Source: Malikia spinosa (lineage in GTDB: Bacteria > Pseudomonadota > Gammaproteobacteria > Burkholderiales > Burkholderiaceae_C). From it: 64,000 nt of DNA. Position numbers and translations under genes: made by a program. The notes under the pieces were generated by a model. That model was not told the DNA's origin and made no database searches. It saw nothing but the letters and a program-made list of their open reading frames with translations. Below are positions 16,793-25,631 of this stretch, one piece after another (position 1 is the first letter of the stretch; each line of letters begins with the position of its first letter). Where the stretch lies: contig NZ_PVLR01000019.1 in NCBI RefSeq assembly GCF_002980625.1, forward strand, positions 23,607 to 87,606. Direction: 5' to 3'.

Positions 16793-17452
16793 ATGCTCGT
16801 CAATCCAGATTTTTCATCCCGCGCCAGCCTCACTCCAGACGACTACCAGTGGGTCGCGTCGCCGCAGGCGGGTGTGGAGCGGGTGATGCTGGACCGGCTG
16901 GGCGGAGAAAAGGCCCGCGCCACCAGCCTCGTGCGCTATGCGCCGGGCTCGCAGTTCCCGGCCCACTCCCACCCGGGTGGAGAGGAGATCCTGGTGCTCT
17001 CGGGCACCTTCTCCGAGGGCGATCAGCATTACCCGGCCGGCTGCTATCTGCGCAGCCCGCCAGGCTCGAGCCACCAACCCTACAGCGACGAAGGGGCCAC
17101 TATCTTCGTCAAGCTGTGGCAGATGCCGGCTGGCGAAACGCGCCGGGTGCGCCTTGACACCCGGGTGCCATCGGCCTGGCAGCGCCTGGGCGAGCGGGAG
17201 CTCTGTCCGCTGTTCTCGGACCCGGCGGAACAGGTCTGCCTGCTGCGCCTGCCGGCTGGCGCCCCCCCGTTGCCCGAGCCGGTGCCCAGCGCCGAGTTGC
17301 TGGTGCTGGCCGGCGCGGTGCTGGACGGCACGACTTGCTACCAGTGCGGCAGCTGGCTGCGGCTGCCCCAAGGTCGCTACCCCGAACTGGTCGCGGGAGC
17401 GCAGGGCGCCACCCTCTACCTGAAAACCGGTCATCTGCCGATGGCAGCATAG
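16793..17452 (+). CDS. Cupin-domain protein of the ChrR type
   Basis: 219 residues. The first cupin reads SQFPAHSHPGGEEILVLSG, the metal-binding HxH and Glu pattern, followed by PAGCYLRSPPGSSHQP. A second, weaker cupin-like half follows (ELLVLAGAVLDG). This resembles the C-terminal cupin of ChrR-like anti-sigma proteins, but the N-terminal zinc-binding anti-sigma domain is absent. AGAGG at 16781-16785 selects the ATG at 16793. The stop is 12 bp before an amine oxidase gene, so the two are probably co-transcribed. Substrate unknown. Confidence 0.75.
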   Translation: MLVNPDFSSRASLTPDDYQWVASPQAGVERVMLDRLGGEKARATSLVRYAPGSQFPAHSHPGGEEILVLSGTFSEGDQHYPAGCYLRSPPGSSHQPYSDEGATIFVKLWQMPAGETRRVRLDTRVPSAWQRLGERELCPLFSDPAEQVCLLRLPAGAPPLPEPVPSAELLVLAGAVLDGTTCYQCGSWLRLPQGRYPELVAGAQGATLYLKTGHLPMAA

Positions 17453-17463
17453 GCAACCAGAGC

Positions 17464-18591
17464 ATGCAGACAGCAAGAATCGCCATCGTCGGTGCCGGTG
17501 TCAGCGGCCTGTACGCCGCCTGGCTGCTGCAACAGCAGGGCATGACCGACTGGCTGCTGATCGAGGGCCGCGCGGCGGTGGGCGGACGCATCCTGTCCGA
17601 GCCGGCAGCCGACGCCTGCGCGGCGGTCAACCCAGCCAACAGGACGGACCGTTTCGACCTGGGCCCCTCGTGGTTCTGGCCCGGCTACCAGCGCCAGCTG
17701 GACTGCCTGGTGCAGGAGCTGGGACTGCAGCGCTTCGAGCAGCACGAGAGCGGTGACATGGTGGTCGAGCGCTCGCCCAGCGCGCCAGTCCGGCGGATGC
17801 AGGGCTATGTGAACTCGCCGCCCTCGATGCGGCTGGTGGGGGGAATGGGCGCACTGACCGATGCGCTGCTGCAGCGGCTGGATGCGACGCGGATCGTGAC
17901 CGGCCAGAGCGTGCGGCGCATGCGCTGCACGGATGGCCAGGTCGAGCTCGACAGCGAGGACGCCAGCGGACATGCCACCAGCTGGCGCGCCGAGCAGGCC
18001 TGGCTGGCCATGCCGCCGCGGCTGGCCGTGCAGCAGATCGGATTCACGCCGGCGCTGCCAGCGCCATTGGCGCGGGCCTGGCAGGCGACGGCGACCTGGA
18101 TGGCGCCCCATGCCAAGTATGTCGCCATCTACGACCGACCGTTCTGGCGCGAGCAGGGGCTGTCAGGCGAGGCGCGCAGCGCCTGCGGACCCTTGGGCGA
18201 GATCCACGATGCCTCGATGCCGGGCGGCAGCGCGGCACTGTTCGGCTTCTTCGGCATTCCGGCCCGCCTGCGTCAGGGCGTGCCAGAGGCCGAGCTGCGA
18301 GCGGACTGCCGCGCGCAACTGGCGCGTCTGTTCGGGCCCCAGGCGTTGACGCCAAGGGCTGAGTTGTTCAAGGATTGGGCAATCGATCCGTACACCGCCA
18401 CGGCGGCTGACATTGACAGTCTCGGCCAGCATCCCGAGGCACCGGCAAGCGGAGCTTCGAGCGGACCCTGGGCCGGCCGCTTGACGGGCATTGGCAGCGA
18501 ATGGTCGCGCCAGTTCCCAGGCTATGTCGCTGGCGCGATCGAAGCCGCCAGTGTCGGCCTGCAATCCCTGGCGGCATTCAGCCGCTCGTGA
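17464..18591 (+). CDS. FAD-dependent amine oxidase (flavin monooxygenase-like)
   Basis: 375-residue flavoprotein. The N-terminus has the dinucleotide motif VGAGVSGLYAA, then IEGRAAVGGRI, the second FAD motif typical of monoamine oxidase-like enzymes. The middle carries GPSWFWPGYQRQL in the substrate region, and the C-terminal IEAASVGLQS is the last FAD contact. It lacks a recognisable signal peptide, so it is probably cytoplasmic. The start ATG at 17464 lies 12 bp after the cupin gene. Substrate not identifiable from sequence. Confidence 0.8.
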   Translation: MQTARIAIVGAGVSGLYAAWLLQQQGMTDWLLIEGRAAVGGRILSEPAADACAAVNPANRTDRFDLGPSWFWPGYQRQLDCLVQELGLQRFEQHESGDMVVERSPSAPVRRMQGYVNSPPSMRLVGGMGALTDALLQRLDATRIVTGQSVRRMRCTDGQVELDSEDASGHATSWRAEQAWLAMPPRLAVQQIGFTPALPAPLARAWQATATWMAPHAKYVAIYDRPFWREQGLSGEARSACGPLGEIHDASMPGGSAALFGFFGIPARLRQGVPEAELRADCRAQLARLFGPQALTPRAELFKDWAIDPYTATAADIDSLGQHPEAPASGASSGPWAGRLTGIGSEWSRQFPGYVAGAIEAASVGLQSLAAFSRS

Positions 18592-18634
18592 GCCAGCCGA
18601 CTGAAGCCTGAGGCCCAGCCGGCCGGGGTTATCC

Positions 18635-19894
18635 TCAAAGCGGAAACAGCCGGAAGCAGAGGATAGCGATCAGGGTCGGGCCGAGCGCGCCGGCAAGCAG
18701 GCCATGGGCGGCAATCGCGCCATGCTCGAAGGTACCCTTGAGGATCGAGGCACCGGCCGGGTTCGGCGCATTGGCGATCAGGGTCAGGCCGCCACCGGTC
18801 ACGGCACCGGTCAGCAGGGCGTACTTGAATTCGGGCGTCAGGCCCTCGACCAGGGAGCCCAGGTAGGTCAGCGCCGCGTTGTCGGTGATCGCGGTCAGCG
18901 CGACCGCGCCGAAGAAGACCTGGGTCTCGTCCATCATCAGCAGCAAGGGCTGCAGCCACCATTGCTGCATGCCGCCCAGCACCACCAGGCCACCGAGGAA
19001 GAAAGCGACCAGCAGGCCCTCGCGCAGCATCAGGCGGTCCTGGTAGGCCGGGTAAGCGGTGGCCACGCCCATGAACAGCAGGAATACCGCGATGAAGGCC
19101 GCCGGGTGATGGGCGAAGAGGACGATGGCCAGCAGGAACAGCAGATGGCCGGCCACCATAGACAGCGGCACGCCGCTGTAGGGCGATTTGGACGAGTGCT
19201 CCAGGCCGCGCAGTTCACGCGCGAACAGGAAGGTCACGCCGACCGCATTGATCAGCACCGCCACGGCGGCCTTCCAGCCGACATGGGTCAGCATGTAGCT
19301 GAGGTCAAAGCCCCAGGCCTTGGCAACCATCAGCACCGGCGGCGCAGCATAGGGCGTGAGCGTGCCACCGATCGAGATGTTGACGAACAGCGTGCCAAGC
19401 GCCGCGTACTTCAGCGGCGTGGAAGCGCGCGCAAAGATGGTGTCCTTCATCAGCAGCGCGGCCAGGGTCATCGCGGCCGGCTCGGTGATGAAGGAGCCCA
19501 GCAGCGGCACGACCGCCAGCGTGGTGAAGAAGAAGGCCATGGTGCGCGGCAGCGGAATCACCCGCACGATGGCTTGCACGGCAACCGAGGCCGCCTGCAG
19601 CACGGGGCGGCTGCCGGCGACGACCATGATCGCGAACACGAACAGCGGTTCGGTGAAGTTGCGGCTGTCGAGGTAGGCGAGCGCCTCGCCTTGGCCGACC
19701 ATGAAGGACATCACGACCATCAGGATCATGGCCCAGAAGCCAAAGACGATCTCGACCTCGGCCAGCAGATGCCAGACACCGGCATGGGTCGGGCGGGTGT
19801 GCGCCAGGTATTCGAAGTACTTGGTCGAGAAGGTGTGCAGCAGCGCCAGGGCAAAAATGGCGGCGGCAACGAACTGGAGCAGGGTTGGTGACAT
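18635..19894 (-). CDS. Putative Na+/H+ antiporter (ion transporter superfamily)
   Basis: 419-residue membrane protein with about eleven hydrophobic segments. Conserved-looking features include GSFITEPAAMTLAALLM, NISIGGTLTPYAAPPVLMVA and TAITDNAALTYLGS with a polar TDN in a helix, then ANAPNPAGASIL. Paired polar breaks of this kind occur in NhaD/ArsB-like transporters and in the putative Na+/H+ antiporter group of proteobacteria. The ATG at 19894 (MSPTLLQF) starts directly before the first helix; the frame is open further upstream without conserved sequence. It is convergent with the amine oxidase gene. Confidence 0.7.
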   Translation of the reverse strand: MSPTLLQFVAAAIFALALLHTFSTKYFEYLAHTRPTHAGVWHLLAEVEIVFGFWAMILMVVMSFMVGQGEALAYLDSRNFTEPLFVFAIMVVAGSRPVLQAASVAVQAIVRVIPLPRTMAFFFTTLAVVPLLGSFITEPAAMTLAALLMKDTIFARASTPLKYAALGTLFVNISIGGTLTPYAAPPVLMVAKAWGFDLSYMLTHVGWKAAVAVLINAVGVTFLFARELRGLEHSSKSPYSGVPLSMVAGHLLFLLAIVLFAHHPAAFIAVFLLFMGVATAYPAYQDRLMLREGLLVAFFLGGLVVLGGMQQWWLQPLLLMMDETQVFFGAVALTAITDNAALTYLGSLVEGLTPEFKYALLTGAVTGGGLTLIANAPNPAGASILKGTFEHGAIAAHGLLAGALGPTLIAILCFRLFPL

Positions 19895-19998
19895 GAAAGT
19901 GCGCAACAAAACCGCGCGGCGGCCCGACCTGCGCAAGAACCTGCCGAGACCCAATGCCACCGACACCCTGCTTCAAGTTTAACCCAAAGCGCAGCGCT

Positions 19999-21375
19999 TC
20001 AAGCCTCGCTGTCGCCAGCACCGAGCGGCAGCATCTGGGCCGAGCGCTCGGGCGGTAGCGCCTCGACCTGCTTCAGGGCTCGGGTCATGGCGCGGCTGCG
20101 CACCTCGGCCTGCTCCAGGCTGTTGAGCACGGTCTGGGTCTGGGTCTTGACGCGTGCCAGCGTATCGCCGAACTTGCCGAACTCGGTCTTGACCGCGCCG
20201 AGCACCTGCCAGACCTCGCTCGAGCGCTTCTCGAGCGCCAGGGTGCGAAAGCCCATCTGCAGCGCATTGAGCATGGCCAGCAGCGTGGTCGGTCCCGCCA
20301 GCGTGACCCGGTGCTCGCGCTGCAGCGCCTCGACCAGGCCGGGGCGGCGCAGCACCTCGGCATACAGGCCCTCGGTCGGCAGGAACAGCAGCGCGAAGTC
20401 GGTGGTGTGCGGCGGTTCGAGGTATTTGTCGGCAATGGATTTGGCCTCCAGCCGGATCCGCGTCTCGAGCGCCTTGGCCGCGGATTCGGCCGCCACCGGG
20501 TCGGCCAGGCGCTGGGCGTCAAGCAGGCGCTCGTAGTCCTCGTTCGGGAACTTGGCGTCGATCGGCAACCAGACCGGCGAGCCGTCCTCGCCCTTGCCGG
20601 GCAGGCGCAGCGCGAAGTCGACCACGTTGCGGCTGCCGGGCCGGGTCGCGACCTGGGCCGCGTACTGCTCGGGCGCGAACACCTGTTCGAGCAGCGCCGC
20701 GAGCTGGGCCTCGCCGAACATGCCGCGCGTCTTGACATTGGTCAACAGATGCTTCAAGTCGCCGACCCCGGCGGCCAGCGCCTGCATCTCGCCCAGGCCC
20801 TTGTGCACCTGCTCGAGCCGCTGCGCGACATGGGCGAAGCTCTCGCTCAGGCGGGTTTCGAGCGTGCGGTGCAGCTTCTCGTCGACGGTGGCGCGCATCT
20901 CGTCGAGCTTGGCCGCGTTGCTCTGCTGCAGCTGCTGCAGCTGGGCTTCGAGCGTGGCGCGCAGCTCGGTCAGGCGCTGGGCGTTGGAGTCGCTCAGGGC
21001 CTGCCACTGCTGGCTCATGCTGTCGCCCAGGCTGCCGCGCAGCTGCACGATCTGCTGTGCCAGCGCGTCGAGCCGCTCACCCTGGCTGCGCGTGGCCTGT
21101 GCGCCTTGCCCCAGCAGGGCCTGCTGGAAGCCGGCCAGGCCCTGCGCCTGCTCCTGGCGCTGGCCGCGCGCGGAGTCGGCGATCTCGCGCCGCAGCTCGC
21201 GTTCGAGCCGGTCGATCTGGTCGGCCAGCTGCTCGAGCGCCAGCGCCATGGCCTGGCGCTGCAGGATCTGCTCGGGCGACTCGGATACTGACCCGGCCTG
21301 GCCCAGCCGCCAGGCGATCCAGCCCAGTCCGGCCAGGTTGAGCAGGGCCAGTGCGGCCAACAGCATGTCGCTCAT
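19999..21375 (-). CDS. rmuC: DNA recombination protein RmuC
   Basis: 458 residues. A single N-terminal transmembrane helix (MLLAALALLNLAGLGWIAW) is followed by a long coiled coil to about residue 190 and then the RmuC domain, a nuclease-fold region with VVDFALRLPG, LPIDAKFPNEDYERLL and LFLPTEGLYAEVLR. The RmuC family restrains inverted-repeat rearrangements in E. coli. The start at 21375 is chosen because it places the helix at the N-terminus. Confidence 0.92.
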   Translation of the reverse strand: MSDMLLAALALLNLAGLGWIAWRLGQAGSVSESPEQILQRQAMALALEQLADQIDRLERELRREIADSARGQRQEQAQGLAGFQQALLGQGAQATRSQGERLDALAQQIVQLRGSLGDSMSQQWQALSDSNAQRLTELRATLEAQLQQLQQSNAAKLDEMRATVDEKLHRTLETRLSESFAHVAQRLEQVHKGLGEMQALAAGVGDLKHLLTNVKTRGMFGEAQLAALLEQVFAPEQYAAQVATRPGSRNVVDFALRLPGKGEDGSPVWLPIDAKFPNEDYERLLDAQRLADPVAAESAAKALETRIRLEAKSIADKYLEPPHTTDFALLFLPTEGLYAEVLRRPGLVEALQREHRVTLAGPTTLLAMLNALQMGFRTLALEKRSSEVWQVLGAVKTEFGKFGDTLARVKTQTQTVLNSLEQAEVRSRAMTRALKQVEALPPERSAQMLPLGAGDSEA

Positions 21376-21457
21376 GAAAGTCACGCTCCCAAAAACAAGG
21401 GCCAGCACCGCTGCCGGCACTGGCCCGAACTGGCCACTGGGGTCAGGAAAACGCGAA

Positions 21458-21805
21458 TCAGACGGCCAGCAGCTCGACTTCGAACAGCAAGGTGGCGTTG
21501 GGCGGGATCACGCCGCCGGCGCCGCGGGCGCCATAGCCCAGCTCGGCCGGGATCACGAGGCGACGGGTGCCGCCGACGGCCATGCCCTGCACGCCTTCGT
21601 CCCAGCCCTTGATGACATGGCCGGCTGCGAGCGGGAACACGAAAGGCTGGCCGCGGTCCTTGCTGCTGTCGAACTTGGCGCCTTGCTGGCCGTCGTTGTA
21701 GAGCCAGCCGGTGTAATGCACGGACACGCGCTGGCCGGCCTGGGCAACGGCGCCCGAACCAACAACGGTGTCTTCATACTGCAGGCCGGAGGGAGTGGTG
21801 ATCAT
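21458..21805 (-). CDS. FKBP-type peptidyl-prolyl cis-trans isomerase
   Basis: 115-residue single-domain FKBP, cytoplasmic, with no signal peptide. Seen: VSVHYTGWLYNDG, KFDSS, GHVIKGWDEGVQGM, and the ending VIPPNATLLFEVELL. These carry the aromatic residues that line the proline pocket. Length is normal for the short bacterial FKBP group. It stands alone between rmuC and the nitroreductase. Confidence 0.95.
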   Translation of the reverse strand: MITTPSGLQYEDTVVGSGAVAQAGQRVSVHYTGWLYNDGQQGAKFDSSKDRGQPFVFPLAAGHVIKGWDEGVQGMAVGGTRRLVIPAELGYGARGAGGVIPPNATLLFEVELLAV

Positions 21806-21888
21806 GAGAGCTTCCTAGCTAGAAAAAAGAGAGCGAATGTTAAGGCAAGGCCGAGCCGTGCGTGCGCGCCCGGCGACGGGAGCCGGCT

Positions 21889-22623
21889 TTAGTCGAGCCA
21901 GCGCGTGAAGGACTCGACCGGCTCGCGCGGGGTCTCGAAGCGGTTGACCGCTGCAGCCGGGTCGGCATAGCCCAGCGCCATGCCGCAGACCAGCATCTCG
22001 CCCTCGCCAGCGCCGACATGCGGCAGCACGATGCTGTGAAAGGCGTTCCAGGCCGCCTGCGGGCAGGTGTCGAGCCCATGGGCGCGGGCTGCGACCATCA
22101 GGTTCTGCAGGAAGCCGCCGTAGTCGAGCAGCGAGCCGCGCCCCATCACCCGGTCGACGGTGAACATCAGGCCGACCGGCGCATCGAACAGGCGGAAGTT
22201 GCGCTGCTGCTGCAGGTGCATCGCTTCGCGGTCGCCCTTGCCGATGCCGAGCAGGCCGTACAGGCCCCAGCCGTTCTCGCGTCGGCGGTCGATGTAGGGG
22301 CTGACCCATTGCTCGGGGTAGTAGTCGTAGGGCTCGCGGTATTGCGCGGCCAGCTGCGGGTCGGCACGCATCTCGTCATGCGCGGCGCAGACCTTGGCGA
22401 CCAGCTGGTCGCGGCTGTCGCCCTGCAGCACATAGACCTTCCAGGGCTGGGTATTGGTGCCCGAGGGCGCGCGGCTGGCGAGCTGCAGCAACTGGGTCAG
22501 CAGCTCGCGCGGCACCGGCTTGGGCAAAAAGGCGCGCACGGAATGGCGGCCATTGATGGCGGCTTCCACGCTCGCCGGGTCCAGGGGCGCCACAGCGGCG
22601 CCGGGGGCATTGTCAAGGCTCAA
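21889..22623 (-). CDS. Nitroreductase-family FMN oxidoreductase
   Basis: 244 residues. Typical features are the HSVRAFLPKPVP start of the FMN-binding core, RAPSGTNTQPWKVYVL, and CPQAAWNAFHSIV with GMALGYADP near the end. The start is a TTG at 22623, chosen because a good AGGAG lies 7 bp upstream (22635-22631 on the minus strand). The frame stays open further upstream, into the histone-deacetylase-like gene, without domain content. It would reduce nitro or quinone compounds using NAD(P)H; substrate unknown. Confidence 0.88.
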   Translation of the reverse strand: MSLDNAPGAAVAPLDPASVEAAINGRHSVRAFLPKPVPRELLTQLLQLASRAPSGTNTQPWKVYVLQGDSRDQLVAKVCAAHDEMRADPQLAAQYREPYDYYPEQWVSPYIDRRRENGWGLYGLLGIGKGDREAMHLQQQRNFRLFDAPVGLMFTVDRVMGRGSLLDYGGFLQNLMVAARAHGLDTCPQAAWNAFHSIVLPHVGAGEGEMLVCGMALGYADPAAAVNRFETPREPVESFTRWLD

Positions 22624-22705
22624 GACTTGTCTCCTGTCGTTGGCCGGGCCACCAGCGCGGCAAGGCCCGGATCGAAACATTGTGCCAGCATGGCCAGCAG
22701 CGGCC

Positions 22706-23659
22706 TCAGGCCCGGGCGGCCGACAGGGCCTGCCAGCGCCGCCCGTAGTCGAGTGCGACCCGGTAGCTGTTGACCTGCAGCCCGACCGTGACCGCGATGT
22801 CGCGCCCGTAGCCACCAGCCATGGTCATGGCCAGTGGGATGCGGCGCTGCCAGGCCCAGTAGAACACGCGCCGGTCGCGCGCCTCCAACCCGTCGGCCGT
22901 GACCTTGAGCCGGCCGAGCCGGTCGTTCTCGTGCGGGTCCATGCCGGCCAGATAGATGATCAGACCGGGCTCGAAGCGGCGCTCAAGCTCGGCCAGGCCC
23001 TGCTCGAGCGCAGCCAGGTAGTCGGCATCGCCACAGCCATCGGGCAGGTCGATGTCGCAGTCGCTGGCCTCCTTGCGGAACGGAAAGTTCTTCTCGCCGT
23101 GCAGCGAGAGCGTGAACACGCTGTCGTCGCCCTGGAAGATGCGCGCCGTGCCGTTGCCTTGGTGTACATCGAGGTCGATCACGGCCACCCGCAGCGGCTG
23201 GCGGCGCCAGGCCTCGCCGCGCCGGCCCCATTCGGCCTGCATCACGCGCGCGGCCACCGCCGCGTCGTTGAAGACACAGAAACCCGCGCCCTTGTCGGCA
23301 TAGGCATGGTGGGTGCCGCCCGCCAGGTTGGCCGCCAGGCCGCTGCCCGACAAGGCAGCGCGGCAGGCCTGCAGCGTGGCACCGACCGAGCGCAGCGCGC
23401 GCTCGGCCATGGCCGGCGACCAGGGAAAACCGATCTCGCGCTGCTGCGCCGGCGTCAGCGTGCCCTCGGCCACGGCAGCGATATAGGCCGGGTGGTGCAC
23501 CAGCGCCAGCTCGCCGGCGCTGGCCGGCAGCGCCGGGGCCAGGCGCCACTCGGGCAGCTCCTGCTCGAGGCGCTCGCGCAGCAACGCGTACTTGGCCATC
23601 GGAAAACGGTGCCCATCAGGCAAGGGCAATACGAACTGATCAGAATAAAAGGCTTGCAC
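22706..23659 (-). CDS. Histone deacetylase-superfamily protein (acetoin utilisation/AcuC-like)
   Basis: 317-residue zinc-dependent deacetylase fold. Seen: LAGGTHHAYADKGAGFCVFND with the catalytic His pair, VIDLDVHQGNGTARIF with zinc ligands Asp and His, and YLAGMDPHENDRLG with the third ligand Asp, then a TMAGGYG loop. The start is taken as GTG at 23659 because relatives begin MxAFYSD right at this point; upstream residues in the open frame are not conserved. Bacterial members deacetylate small acetylated amines or proteins; this one's substrate is unknown. Confidence 0.85.
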   Translation of the reverse strand: MQAFYSDQFVLPLPDGHRFPMAKYALLRERLEQELPEWRLAPALPASAGELALVHHPAYIAAVAEGTLTPAQQREIGFPWSPAMAERALRSVGATLQACRAALSGSGLAANLAGGTHHAYADKGAGFCVFNDAAVAARVMQAEWGRRGEAWRRQPLRVAVIDLDVHQGNGTARIFQGDDSVFTLSLHGEKNFPFRKEASDCDIDLPDGCGDADYLAALEQGLAELERRFEPGLIIYLAGMDPHENDRLGRLKVTADGLEARDRRVFYWAWQRRIPLAMTMAGGYGRDIAVTVGLQVNSYRVALDYGRRWQALSAARA

Positions 23660-23728
23660 CACGATATTCTGGCGCAAACCCGGCAACCCGACGCCGGCCT
23701 GGGCCAGCCGCCAGCCCTGACCCAGGCC

Positions 23729-23756
23729 TTGCAAAGCTGGCGCATCTCCCTATAAT
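23729..23756 (+). promoter_or_regulatory. Sigma-70 promoter of the phasin gene
   Basis: TTGCAA (23729-23734), a 16-bp spacer and a perfect TATAAT (23751-23756). Transcription would start near 23764, leaving an 80-bp leader before the phasin ATG. Confidence 0.7.
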
Positions 23757-23842
23757 CGTTTCCATGCTGCACTGCAGCAATCAAGGTCCTGATGCCCGAC
23801 AGGCGTCCTGATCCCCAAGCCCAATCCAACAGGAGACAAGAC

Positions 23843-24379
23843 ATGCTGACCGCCGAACAAATCCTCGCCGCCCAGAAGGCCCATATCGAAACCCTGTTCG
23901 GCCTGACGCAAAAGGCTTTCGAAGGGGTCGAGCGCATGGTCGACCTCAATCTGCAGGCGACCCGCGCCACCGTCAACGAAGCCGCCAGCCAGACCCAGGC
24001 CCTGCTCAGCGTCAAGGACGCGCAGGAACTGCTCGAGCTGCAAGCCACCCTGATGCAGCCGCTGGCCGAGAAGGTCAGCGCCTACAGCCGCCAGTTGTTC
24101 GAGATCGCCTCCGACACCGGCGCCGAATTCACCAAGGCCGGCGAGGACCAGTCGGCCGACGCCCAGCACAAGTTCATGGCCCTGTTCGACAACGTGGCGC
24201 GCAACGCACCGGCCGGCTCCGAGCCGCTGGTCACGGCCATGCGCAGCGCCATGAATGCCGCCTCGGGCGCCATGGATCAGGTGCAAAAGGCTGTCAAGCA
24301 AGCCACCGAGATGACACAGTCCAACATCCACACCCTGGCCCAGAATGCCAGCGCCAAGCCGGCCAGCAAGAAGCGCTGA
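23843..24379 (+). CDS. phaP: Phasin, polyhydroxyalkanoate granule-associated protein
   Basis: 178-residue helical, alanine- and glutamine-rich protein coating PHA granules. Seen: the N-terminal [20 protein letters not shown] and a middle reading [17 protein letters not shown], both typical of betaproteobacterial phasins. The tail ends KPASKKR, a Lys/Ala-rich C-terminus. AGGAG at 23831-23835 selects the ATG at 23843. It has its own promoter and terminator, so it is a single-gene unit. It implies that the host stores PHA; the synthase genes are not in this window. Confidence 0.9.
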   Translation: MLTAEQILAAQKAHIETLFGLTQKAFEGVERMVDLNLQATRATVNEAASQTQALLSVKDAQELLELQATLMQPLAEKVSAYSRQLFEIASDTGAEFTKAGEDQSADAQHKFMALFDNVARNAPAGSEPLVTAMRSAMNAASGAMDQVQKAVKQATEMTQSNIHTLAQNASAKPASKKR

Positions 24380-24474
24380 AACCGGCGGCCATCAGGGCCG
24401 GATCGACCGGCCCAGCACAAGTTTGAGGTTGTCTCCTCGGGTCCCAGGGAACACAGGTTCAGGGACCTTTCACA

Positions 24475-24504
24475 AGCCTCGCGCCCGTCGCGGGGCTTTT
24501 TTTT
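24475..24504 (+). terminator. Rho-independent terminator after phaP
   Basis: AGCCTCGCG (24475-24483), loop CCCGT, CGCGGGGCT (24489-24497), then a run of T. One G-T wobble in the stem. It lies about 95 bp past the phasin stop. Confidence 0.85.
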
Positions 24505-24532
24505 GCGTACGCGACTGCACCAGCCACCGGCA

Positions 24533-25522
24533 TCAGCCGCCGGCTGGCGCCAGCGGTACGCGCCTGGCCTGCAGCCGCTCGCGCAGGCGCGGCAAGGCGG
24601 CCTGCATGGCGGCGCGACCGGCCGCGATCGAGCGCTGGCGCGCCGAGAAATCCGCGCTGCCGATGCCGCGCAACTCGGGCTTGAGCACGAAATCGGCCTC
24701 GGCGAGCGCGTAGCGGTTGATGGTCTGGCCCATGATGTCGAAGGTCTGCATCAGCACCTTGAAGGTGTCACTGGTGGCGTTGCCCTCGGGCGGGCTCGAG
24801 ATATTGACCGCGATCACGAACTCGGCCCCCATCTGGCGCGCCTGCTGCACCGGCACCGGCGCCACCAGGCCGCCGTCGACATATTCGCGCCCGCCGATCG
24901 CCACCGGCGAGAACACGCCCGGCACCGCGCTGGAGGCGCGCACGGCCGTGCCGGTGTCGCCGCGCTGAAACAGCATGCTCTGGCCATTGGCCAGGTCGGT
25001 CGCGACGATGCCGAGCGGGCGCTTCATGTCCTGGATCGCCTTGCCCTGCACCTGCGCGTTGACATAGCGCGCCAGCGCATCGCCGCGCAGCAGGCCGCGG
25101 TTGAACAGCGGCAGCGTCCAGTCGGTGATCGCGGCCTCCTCCATGCGCAGCGCCGCCTGCTCGAGTTCGGCGCCGTTGCGCCCGCTGGCGTAGAGCGCAG
25201 CGACCAGGCTGCCGGCCGAGGTGCCGACCACCAGATCGGGCAGCAGGCCCTGCTGCTCGAGCACCTGGATCACACCGACATGGGCAAAGCCGCGCGCCGC
25301 GCCGCCACCCAGCGCCAGCCCGATGCGAGGCGCCCGGGTGCGCGGGGGTTCGTGCGGAAGGTCAGGCGCCACATCGGGCCGGGTCACAACCGCCGGACCT
25401 TGCGGGCCCGCCGGGTCGGTCAGGGTCGCGCAACCGGCCAGGGTGCCGAGCCAGGCCAGTCCAGCCCCCAGGCAGGCGCGCCGTGACAGTCCGACTGGAG
25501 GGGAAAATGGTTCGATCGACAT
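24533..25522 (-). CDS. Patatin-like phospholipase, RssA-type lipoprotein
   Basis: 329 residues. The N-terminus has a signal sequence ending LGTLAGC, a lipobox, so it is probably a membrane-anchored lipoprotein. The patatin core shows the oxyanion loop GGGAARGFAHVG, the GTSAGS nucleophile elbow and the DGG catalytic Asp motif. The start at 25522 places the signal peptide correctly; a longer open frame begins at 25639 and an alternative ATG at 25564 directly follows a TAAAAT box. Divergent from dnaG. Confidence 0.85.
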   Translation of the reverse strand: MSIEPFSPPVGLSRRACLGAGLAWLGTLAGCATLTDPAGPQGPAVVTRPDVAPDLPHEPPRTRAPRIGLALGGGAARGFAHVGVIQVLEQQGLLPDLVVGTSAGSLVAALYASGRNGAELEQAALRMEEAAITDWTLPLFNRGLLRGDALARYVNAQVQGKAIQDMKRPLGIVATDLANGQSMLFQRGDTGTAVRASSAVPGVFSPVAIGGREYVDGGLVAPVPVQQARQMGAEFVIAVNISSPPEGNATSDTFKVLMQTFDIMGQTINRYALAEADFVLKPELRGIGSADFSARQRSIAAGRAAMQAALPRLRERLQARRVPLAPAGG

Positions 25523-25631
25523 CCGGAATTGAGCGCCTTGAGAGCGTTGAGCTGGTGATTGCATCAATTTTAGGATGAATGCCATTTTCTGTCTGTGGGC
25601 ATCGCCGTGCCGCATCGGCGAAAATAGCGCG

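Noticed and set aside
23751..23842. tRNA or riboswitch in the phasin leader
   Set aside because: No cloverleaf or conserved aptamer pattern; the leader looks plain.
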